This document shows positions 57,121 to 64,000 of a stretch of 64,000 nt of DNA, in pieces. A model generated the notes under the pieces. That model was not told the DNA's origin and did no database searches. It saw nothing but the letters and a program-made list of their open reading frames with translations. Numbering within the stretch: the first letter of the stretch is position 1; each line of letters opens with the position of its first letter. Position numbers and translations under genes: made by a program. Source of the DNA: Closterium sp. Naga37s-1 (taxonomy: Eukaryota > Streptophyta > Zygnematophyceae > Desmidiales > Closteriaceae); assembly GCA_947471745.1 (NCBI GenBank), contig CANJKZ010000010.1, forward strand, positions 529,501 through 593,500, written 5' to 3'.

Positions 57121-59317
57121 TGGCTCCGAAGTGAGAGGAGGAACTCACCCGCGCAGTTGCACCGTCTGCCCCGAAGCAGCGCTGAGCCACCAGCCCTTCC
57201 CCCTACTCGGCCCAGGAACCAATCGCTACGCCAAGCTGGAGAAGGTTTACAGTGATTTCCTCAACGTAGGTCACTGCGGCATCAACGACGAGCTCTACAC
57301 ACTCACCTTCATCGACGCCGGAACACGCCACGTATGGGTCGTAAACGTGGAAGCACGCAGCAGAGCCTACGAAGCTTTCCGCCTGTGGTTGGCGCACGCG
57401 CAGCGGCAATCTGGGGAGAAATTGAAGATCTGGCAGTCCGACGGTGCAGCGGAGTTCAGGAGCAAGGAGCTGCAGGATTTACTCGCGCAAAAGGGGATCG
57501 AGCATCAAATCTCTCTCCCCTACGCGCATCAGCAGCAGGGCGTAGCAGAACGCACGAATCGCACCCTCATGACGAAGGTGCGGGCGCTAATGCGGCAGGC
57601 GAAGCTCCCGCCGATTTACTGGACCTACGCGATGCACCACGCCGTGCGGGTGCACAACTTGCTGTCAACCACCGCAATCACCGGCAACTCCTCGCCGCAT
57701 GTGAAATGGACAGGAAGAAAGGGAGACACCTCCATGCTCCGTGTCTGGGGATGCATGGTTCAATACCGACCGCCAACATCAACCATCGGGAAGTTCAAGA
57801 GCCGCGCGCGCTGGGGAATCCACCTCGGCATCAGTCACGAACACAAGGCATGGATCATCCTGGACCTCCTAAGCCAGAAAATCAAGAATGCAAGCGACGT
57901 CATCTTCTACGAGCGGCTGTTTCTGCAACAATTCCGCGAGGACGAGCAGACGAACGCAAACCGCGTCTACGCCAACGAGGGTCACAGCTACGCCTCACCT
58001 AAGGACGAAGCTGCAGCGGCAATTCTGGAGCAGGACCCCAGAGGAGAGTTCACAAGGGGCGATCGCCGCGACAACGACGACGACGACGATGATTCAGGAG
58101 AAGGAGGAGCGGGCGCAACAGGAGGCACAGCGGGAGAAGGCGCAGCAGGAGGAAGCGGAAGCGGCGGAGACGCAGCACCACCAGCACCGCCTGAACCAGA
58201 AAGCGATGATGACGACGTGCAGGAAGTCGTCACCCAACATCGCCATGACAGCACCATCACTGGCCTTCAACTCCTGGGACTGCACGCTGCCGTCTCCCCT
58301 GCTCCGCGCATCATCGAGCCTAAAAACCCACGGCAAGCTCTCACAGGCCCACACAGCAAGGAGTGGCGCGAAGCAATGGACGCGGAGATTCAGGCGCTTG
58401 AGTCACGCGACACTTGGGTGCTCGTCGACCGTGCAGCAGTGAAGGGCAGAAGGATCCTCTCTGGCAAATGGGTCTTCCGCGTGAAGACAAGAGCTGACGG
58501 AACGATCGAGCGATTTAAGGCGCGCTGGGTGGTGCGCGGCTACGATCAGAGGCACGGGATTGATTTCGACCAAACATTTGCACCGGTCAGCCGTCACACG
58601 TCCGTCAGAATTCTGCTCGCCATCGCAGCCGCACGTCACCTACCACTTCGGCAGATCGATGTGAAGAATGCGTTCCTGTACGCATTAGTGGACGCCGTGA
58701 TCTACGTGGAGCAGCCGCACACATACGGCGACGGGGATCCACGCGTCTGTCAGCTGCGCAAGTCCCTCTACGGGATCAAACAAGCACCAAGGCTCTGGCA
58801 GCAGTACCTGCACAACATACTGCTTGAAATCGGATTCAAGCAGCTGCCTCACGATCCTGGGATGTATCGCCGCGATTTCCGCGGCGAATACATCCTACTC
58901 ACGGTCTACGTCGACGACCTCCTTTACACAGGCTCAAACAATGAACTGCTGGAGCAATTCGAGAAGATGCTCGCAGGGCGCGTCGACATCACCTGCAACC
59001 ACGACGTGAAGCAGTTCCTCGGACTCAACATAACTTACGCGCCGGAAGCCATTCATCTCTCAGCAGCGAAGTATGCGGAGGAACTTAGCAAGCGTTTCAA
59101 CATTGCGTCTGCACCACTCTCCACCCCTTACCGCACTCCAGGACCCAACCACAAGCCTGACGACAAATCCATGTCCCCTGCTGGGCTACACACTTACCAG
59201 CAGCAGTTGGGGTGCCTGCTCTTCGCATCAGTCACCTGCAGGCCCGACCTCTCCTACATCGCAAGCCAGTTGGCTCAGTACTCACGCAAACCAACGGCTG
59301 AGAACCTCTCAGATCTT
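57053..59317 (+). CDS. Copia integrase and reverse transcriptase, second frame
   Basis: This frame opens after a TAG at 57050-57052 and has no ATG near its start; it is entered only by a frame change from gag-pro. It contains the integrase CTVC half of the zinc site, the first Asp region (FIDAGTRHVWVV), SDGAAEF and the E-containing QQQGVAERTNRTL. An Asp/Glu and Gly/Ala-rich linker precedes reverse transcriptase with WVFRVKTRADGTIERFKARW, FDQTFAPVSRHTSVR, the catalytic YVDDLL near 58906, and LGCLLFASVTCRPDLSYIAS. It stops at TAG 59318-59320. The shift could be programmed or a lesion; the sequence alone does not decide. Confidence 0.92.
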
Positions 59318-59320
59318 TAG

Positions 59321-59890
59321 CGAGCCCTTCAATTCTTCATCTCCACACCCAATGTCGGGCTCAGCTACTCCACCATCCCAACCGCATCCTTCAGTCTCGT
59401 CGGCTACGTGGATGCTGATCACGCCGCTGATCCTGACAATCGACGGTCCAGGACAGGGTTCCTCTTCCGTCTCGAGCCCAGCGGCCCCATCTCTTGGAAC
59501 TCTCAGAAGCAGGAGTTGGTTGCCCTGTCATCGGCAGAGGCTGAATTCATCGCAGCAACCGCAGCTGTTAGCGAAGGTCTCTACCTCCAGGAGCTGCTGA
59601 AGGAAGCGAAAATTCCGGCTTCAACGAACTTTCGCCTGCACTGCGACAACCAGAGCGCGATCAGGATCGCGAACAAACCTGGCTTCGTCAACCGTACCAA
59701 GCACATCGCACTGCGGTACTTCTTCGTCAAAGACGAAGTTGACAAAGGCAAGGTTGACCTGACATACTGCCCTACGGGTGACATGGCAGCAGACTTCCTC
59801 ACGAAGAAACTGCCACGTCAGCAGTACCAGCACTGCTCCGAACTCAGCGGGGTAGTCAAGCGGGTCAATGTTCGCCACGGCCAGGAGTGA
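59321..59890 (+). CDS. Copia RNase H segment, after in-frame stop
   Basis: Same frame as the reverse transcriptase. Readable from just after the TAG: VGYVDADHAADPDNRRSRTG, the SAEAEFIAATAAVSEGLYLQ block, CDNQSAIRIANKP and the terminal HIALRYFFVKDEV, then TGA at 59888. The interrupting TAG replaces a codon in the connection to RNase H, so the enzyme is made only if the stop is suppressed. Confidence 0.9.
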   Translation, partial: RALQFFISTPNVGLSYSTIPTASFSLVGYVDADHAADPDNRRSRTGFLFRLEPSGPISWNSQKQELVALSSAEAEFIAATAAVSEGLYLQELLKEAKIPASTNFRLHCDNQSAIRIANKPGFVNRTKHIALRYFFVKDEVDKGKVDLTYCPTGDMAADFLTKKLPRQQYQHCSELSGVVKRVNVRHGQE

Positions 59891-59897
59891 AGGGGGG
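59891..59897 (+). promoter_or_regulatory. Polypurine tract
   Basis: AGGGGGG (preceded by GTGA) abuts the 3' LTR, the plus-strand priming position. Confidence 0.88.
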
Positions 59898-60338
59898 TGT
59901 TACGAATAGTGGTTAGTGAAAACACTATTGATCACTCCTCACCGTAGCAAAGCCGAAGCACGCAGTATCGAGAGTGAAGACGAAAGGACAGAAGTAATGC
60001 GAAGGGACAGACGGTTACGAGGTGCATCTGGACCGTCGGGCAGACAGCATCAGGCAGCCGCAGTGGCGAGGATTCTGCCCGAACAGTTCCGTAACCACCC
60101 GGAGTCGCACGGTTGGTTTTCGCTGTAATAAGGGAATGTACCCCTTAGAGTACATGGCTAGCTAGGTCGTTTCGTATCCCCCTGTACTCTTATTTATATT
60201 CCGTGTACTGCATGTTTTTATTATCTCAAGCGTTTACATTCACTCTGCTATTGAGGTCAAGGGCCCACCACCACTAGATTAGAAGTGTGTGAACCTTCCT
60301 GAGGTGATCCTGGTTACGATCAACTTCTGATCGCAGCA
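59898..60338 (+). repeat. 3' LTR of copia element
   Basis: 441 bp, same length and ends as the 5' LTR, two mismatches seen. Confidence 0.96.
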
Positions 60339-60343
60339 GTTCA
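60339..60343. repeat. Right target-site duplication GTTCA
   Basis: Followed by CAATAAAGC. The joined target (ATTGTTCACAAT) matches the ATTGTTCACAATGA piece of the TBL-exon repeat at 60477 and 61799. Confidence 0.95.
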
Positions 60344-61785
60344 CAATAAAGCTATCGCTCTTTATGGTGGTATAGAGAGCATCAGCCCATGTGTCCGGCA
60401 CACCGGGCAGACAGAAATGCAGTCAGTCCCTTCCCCCGTCGTATGCCTGCCTACTCTCTATCTAGCCGCATTGTTCACAATGAGCCGGTCGTTCTTCATG
60501 GTGGTATAGAGCGCATCAGCCCATGTGTCCGGCAGTCCCGGCAAGCAGAAATGCAGGCAGTGCCTCCTCTCCTACTCTACTTAGCTGCATTATTCACAAT
60601 GAACCGGTCGTTCTTCATGGTGGTAAACAGCGCATCGGCCCATGTGTCCGGCACGCCCGGTATGCAACAACGCAGGCAGTGCCTCCCCCCACTAGACGCT
60701 TTCAGCCTAGGCCAGTAAAAGCCCTCAAAACCCTCTATTTAGCCACATTATTCACAATGAACCGGTCGTTCTTCATGGTGGTAAACAGCGCATCGGCCCA
60801 TGTGTCCGGCACTCCCGGCAAGCAGAAATGCAGGCAGTGCCTCCTCTCCTACTCTACTTAGCTGCATTATTCACAATGAACCGGTCGTTCTTCATGGTGG
60901 TAAACAGCGCATCGGCCCATGTGTCCGGCACTCCCGGCAAGCAGAAATGCAGGCAGTGCCTCCTCTCCTACTCTATTTAGCCACATTATTCACAATGAAC
61001 CGGTCGTTCTTCATGGTGGTAAACAGCGCATCGGCCCATGTGTCCGGCACTCCCGGCAAGCAGAAATGCAGGCAGTGCCTCCTCTCCTACTCTACTTAGC
61101 TGCATTATTCACAATGAACCGGTCGTTCTTCATGGTGGTAAACAGCGCATCGGCCCATGTGTCCGGCACTCCCGGCAAGCAGAAATGCAGGCAGTGCCTC
61201 CTCTCCTACTCTATTTAGCCACATTATTCACAATGAACCGGTCGTTCTTCATGGTGGTAAACAGCGCATCGGCCCATGTGTCCGGCACTCCCGGCAAGCA
61301 GAAATGCAGGCAGTGCCTCCTCTCCTACTCTACTTAGCTGCATTATTCACAATGAACCGGTCGTTCTTCATGGTGGTAAACAGCGCATCGGCCCATGTGT
61401 CCGGCACTCCCGGCAAGCAGAAATGCAGGCAGTGCCTCCTCTCCTACTCTATTTAGCCACATTATTCACAATGAACCGGTCGTTCTTCATGGTGGTAAAC
61501 AGCGCATCGGCCCATGTGTCCGGCACTCCCGGCAAGCAGAAATGCAGGCAGTGCCTCCTCTCCTACTCTACTTAGCTGCATTATTCACAATGAACCGGTC
61601 GTTCTTCATGGTGGTAAACAGCGCATCGGCCCATGTGTCCGGCACTCCCGGCAAGCAGAAATGCAGGCAGTGCCTCCTCTCCTACTCTACTTAGCTGCAT
61701 TATTCACAATGAACCGGTCGTTCTTCATGGTGGTATAGAGAGCATCAGCCCATGTGTCCGACACACTCGGTAAGCACTCCTACCT
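60344..61785 (-). repeat. 119-bp tandem array derived from the TBL terminal exon
   Basis: On the minus strand each unit codes CLPGVPDTWADALFTTMKND and RFIVNNAA then a stop. Unit markers (GGTCGTTCTTCATGGTGGTA) fall at 60488, 60607, then 60764 to 61716 at exactly 119-bp steps, and 61820. Two unit types alternate (CTACTTAGCTGCATT and CTATTTAGCCACATT), giving 238-bp dimers over about four rounds. These are stop-side decoys lying downstream of the intact terminal exon. Confidence 0.95.
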
Positions 61786-62055
61786 CTACTTGGCAGCATT
61801 GTTCACAATGAACCGGTCGTTCTTCATGGTGGTAAATAGAGCATCCGCCCATGTATCAGGCACACCGGGCAGGCAGAAATGCAGGCAGTCTCTCCCCCCA
61901 TCACGCGCCCCATTGGACGACATGAAGGCATCCCCTCGGAACATTGAGAGGTAGGTGATAGGGAGGAAGCGGAAGGGGCGGCGGTTTTGGAAGACTTTTT
62001 GTTGGATGGGGAGGAAACCCTTGGATGCCTTGTTGTCACCAAACAGAGATGTAAC
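61786..62055 (-). pseudogene. Second complete copy of the TBL terminal exon
   Basis: 270 bp, acceptor intact, coding VTSLFGDNKASKGFLPIQQK through DCLHFCLPGVPDTW to NNAAK-stop, the same length as the copy at 62755-62486. It follows the first stop in transcript order, so it is either unused or an alternative last exon. Confidence 0.75.
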
Positions 62056-62094
62056 CTGGTAACGGGAGAGGGGAGGTGAGGAGGGAGGGGACAA

Positions 62095-62485
62095 GGGTAC
62101 GTGGGTGGGCGGCGGTTCTGGAAGACTTTCTGCTGGATGGGGAGGAAACCCTTGGATGCCTTGTTGTCACCGAACAGAGATGAGACCTGGTTGTGGGGGG
62201 GGGGGGGGAGAGGGAGGAGGGGGATGACTATATGAGCAGCAAGCGGAAGGGGCGGCGGTTCTGGAAGACTTTTTGTTGGATGGGGAGGAAGCCGCGAGAC
62301 ACCTTGTTGTCACCGAACAGAGATGAGACCTGGTTGTGGGGGGGGGGGGGGGAGAGGGAGGAGGGGGATGACTATATGAGCAGGTAGCAGAAGGGGCGGC
62401 GGTTCTTCATGGTGGTATAAAGAGCATCCGCCCATGTATCAGGCACACCGGGCAGGCAGAAATGCAGGCAGCCTCTCCTCCTCCT
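62095..62485 (-). repeat. Partial copies of the TBL terminal exon
   Basis: Fragments coding DNKASKGFLPIQQKVFQNRR at about 62105-62190 and 62235-62335, and a DTWADALxTTMKN fragment at about 62400-62470, separated by G-runs. Confidence 0.85.
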
Positions 62486-64000
62486 CTATTTAGCTGCATT
62501 ATTCACAATGAACCTGTCGTTCTTCATGGTGGTAAACAGTGCATCGGCCCATGTATCAGGCACGCCTGGCAGGCAGAAATGCAGGCAGTCTCTCCCCCCA
62601 TCACGCGCCCCACTAGATGACATGAAGGCATCCCCTCGGAACATTGAGAGGTAGGTGATGGGGAGGAAGCGGAAGGGGCGGCGGTTCTGGAAGACTTTCT
62701 GCTGGATGGGGAGGAAACCCTTGGATGCCTTGTTGTCACCGAACAGAGATGTGACCTGGTTACATAAGGGAGGAGAGGGAGGAGAGGAAGGAAGGAGACT
62801 ACTATATCAGCAGGAAGCGGGGGCAGCGGTTTTGGAAGTTTTTTTGCTGGATGGGAAGGAAGCCGTGCGATGCCTTGTTGTTGTCACAGAAGAGAGATGA
62901 GAGTAAAAGTAGGGCATGGGAAAGGGCTTGCCCTGTGTGGTGAGTGCTAGACACAACCAACATTCTGCCTCTGCTGCACACCCACCTGTTTTAAGGCTCT
63001 GTATCACAGATCTCCTATTCCCCTACCTGATTTAAAGCTCTGTATCACAGTTCTCCTGTTCCCCTACCTGCTGTGGCGAGCTGAGGGAAGAGACGTTTTC
63101 GCAGCCGTTGAGGCGAGGGGGTGCCGAGAGGAAGTAGGGCACTGGGAAGGGCATGTGGATGGTACCAGATACAACAAACCAGCTTCTGTCCATGCTGCAC
63201 CCACCTGCTGTGGCGAGCTGAGCGAGGAGACGTTCTGGCAGCCGTTGAGACGAGGTGGGGCCGAGAGGAAGTAGGGGACTGGGAAGGGCTTTCCCCTCTT
63301 GTTGCGCCCTGCGAATGCGTTGAACACTGTTCTCATGCCGATCCTGTGGTAAGGGGGGATGATAAGTGAAGGGGGGAGGAGGGATAAAGGGGAGTTGAGG
63401 GAAGGGAGAGCAGTAATGACAGGAAGTAGGGCACTGGGAAGGGCTTTCCCCTCTTGTTGCGCCCTGCGAATGCGTTGAACACTGTTCTCATGCCGATTCT
63501 GTGAGGGGAGAGAGGGAGACAGGAGTAGGGGAGAGCAGTAATGACAGGAAGTAGGGCACTGGGAAGGGCTTTCCCCTCTTGTTGCGCCCTGCGAATGCGC
63601 TGAACACTGTTCTCATGCCGATTCTGTGAGGGGAGAGAGGGAGACAGGAGTAGGGGAGAGCAGTAATGACAGGAAGTAGGGCACTGGGAAGGGCTTTCCC
63701 CTCTTGTTGCGCCCTGCGAATGCGTTGAACACTGTTCTCATGCCGATTCTGTGAGGGGAGAGAGGGAGACAGGAGTAGGGGAGAGCAGTAATGACAGGAA
63801 GTAGGGCACTGGGAAGGGCTTTCCCCTCTTGTTGCGCCCTGCGAATGCGTTGAACACTGTTCTCATGCCGATTCTGTGAGGGGAGAGAGGGAGACAGGAG
63901 TAGGGGAGAGCAGTAATGACAGGAAGTAGGGCACTGGGAAGGGCTTTCCCCTCTTGTTGCGCCCTGCGAATGCGTTGAACACTGTTCTCATGCCGATTCT
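62486..64000 (-). CDS. TBL/PMR5-family polysaccharide O-acetyltransferase, C-terminal part
   Basis: The 5' end lies beyond the right edge. Exons seen: 63343-63205 (RIGMRTVFNAFAGRNKRGKP..PPRLNGCQNVSSLSSPQQ) and 62755-62486 (VTSLFGDNKASK.. to stop), joined in frame. The end carries FRFLPITYLSMFRGDAFMSS and the DxxH block DCLHFCLPGVPDTW, typical of TBL/PMR5 proteins. The Asp-His pair of DxxH works with the N-terminal GDS Ser (outside the window) in Golgi acetylation of xylan, mannan or pectin. The polymer acted on cannot be told. Acceptor-side decoys lie upstream and stop-side decoys downstream. Confidence 0.82.
62818..63112 (-). repeat. Decoys of both TBL exons in the last intron
   Basis: A shortened acceptor-side copy of the terminal exon lies at about 62818-62890. 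A donor-side copy of the penultimate exon, coding PRLNGCENVSSLSSPQQ plus donor, lies at about 63064-63140. Confidence 0.82.
63420..64000 (-). repeat. 125-bp tandem array of acceptor-side decoys of the TBL penultimate exon
   Basis: Units coding RIGMRTVFNAFAGRNKRGKP and FPVPYFLS after an acceptor repeat at exactly 125 bp (marker TGCCGATTCT at 63491, 63616, 63741, 63866, 63991). They run off the window. They lie upstream of the intact exon 63343-63205. Confidence 0.93.

Larger units (their letters stand above)
53440..60338 (+). mobile_element. Ty1/copia LTR retrotransposon, 6.9 kb
   Basis: Two 441-bp LTRs (TGTTACG...CAGCA) flank an internal region with PBS, gag, protease, integrase, reverse transcriptase, RNase H and polypurine tract in copia order. 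Five-base duplications GTTCA flank it. I count only two LTR mismatches (AATCGC/AGTCGC and CATTTA/CGTTTA), so the insertion is recent. The coding region nevertheless has a frame change near 57055-57120 and an in-frame TAG at 59318. It sits inside a repeat derived from the adjacent TBL terminal exon. Confidence 0.97.

Noticed and set aside
60344..64000. CRISPR-like regularly spaced repeats
   Set aside because: Units are contiguous 119- and 125-bp tandem copies without variable spacers, in a eukaryotic genome, and derive from TBL exons.

Overview
The window is nuclear DNA from a green plant, most likely a streptophyte alga. A zygnematophyte such as Closterium is my guess from gene content and repeat style; I did not search for it. 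The plant signature is a C2H2 protein with the QALGGH finger and a DLNEPP repression motif, the chloroplast pseudo-protease FTSHI1, a TBL-type polysaccharide O-acetyltransferase, plant-type MYBs and a plant-type gamma-glutamylcyclotransferase-like protein. Introns are GT-AG. No prokaryotic gene, operon or CRISPR array is present.

Layout. 1-2040 (+): 3' end of the splicing factor CCDC12/cwf18. 2333-5257 (-): intronless C2H2 repressor. 7264-24793 (-): a 17.5-kb, 14-exon FTSHI1 gene whose hand-chained exons give an uninterrupted 1,630-residue protein. 24.8-28.9 kb: no recognised gene. 28889-31699 (+): MYB-A, with a frameshifted tail. 33999-42981 (+): an eight-exon HDDC2-type 5'-deoxynucleotidase. 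43.19-43.99 kb: a duplicated 5' fragment of the GGCT-like gene. 44153-47779 (-): MYB-B, paralogue of MYB-A in inverted orientation. 50440-52459 (+): GGCT-like gene. 53440-60338 (+): a young Ty1/copia element with 441-bp LTRs and target duplication GTTCA. 60.3-64.0 kb (-): 3' part of a TBL gene and satellite arrays derived from its exons.

The dominant structural theme is that every intron-containing gene is surrounded by tandem, broken copies of its own exons, and these obey one rule. Fragments carrying the acceptor and 5' part of an exon lie upstream of the one intact exon. Fragments carrying the 3' part and donor (or stop) lie downstream. Each duplicated unit therefore contains one exon edge. 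About 80-100 such decoy fragments occur here, while the intronless C2H2 gene has none. Many long open frames in the window are by-products of these arrays when the period is a multiple of three (120, 141 bp).

Other notable points: a WG/GW-rich, Argonaute-hook-like segment inside the copia polyprotein; perfect 16-26-bp palindromes sharing the core TTTGAGRCGYCTCAAA; and insertion of the copia element into a TBL-exon-derived repeat. The genes are unrelated housekeeping, regulatory and cell-wall genes. I see no operon-like functional cluster, apart from the MYB-A/MYB-B pair and the GGCT fragment, which record local segmental duplication. Exon coordinates were set by eye from reading frame, splice consensus and remembered family sequence; no alignment or transcript data were used.
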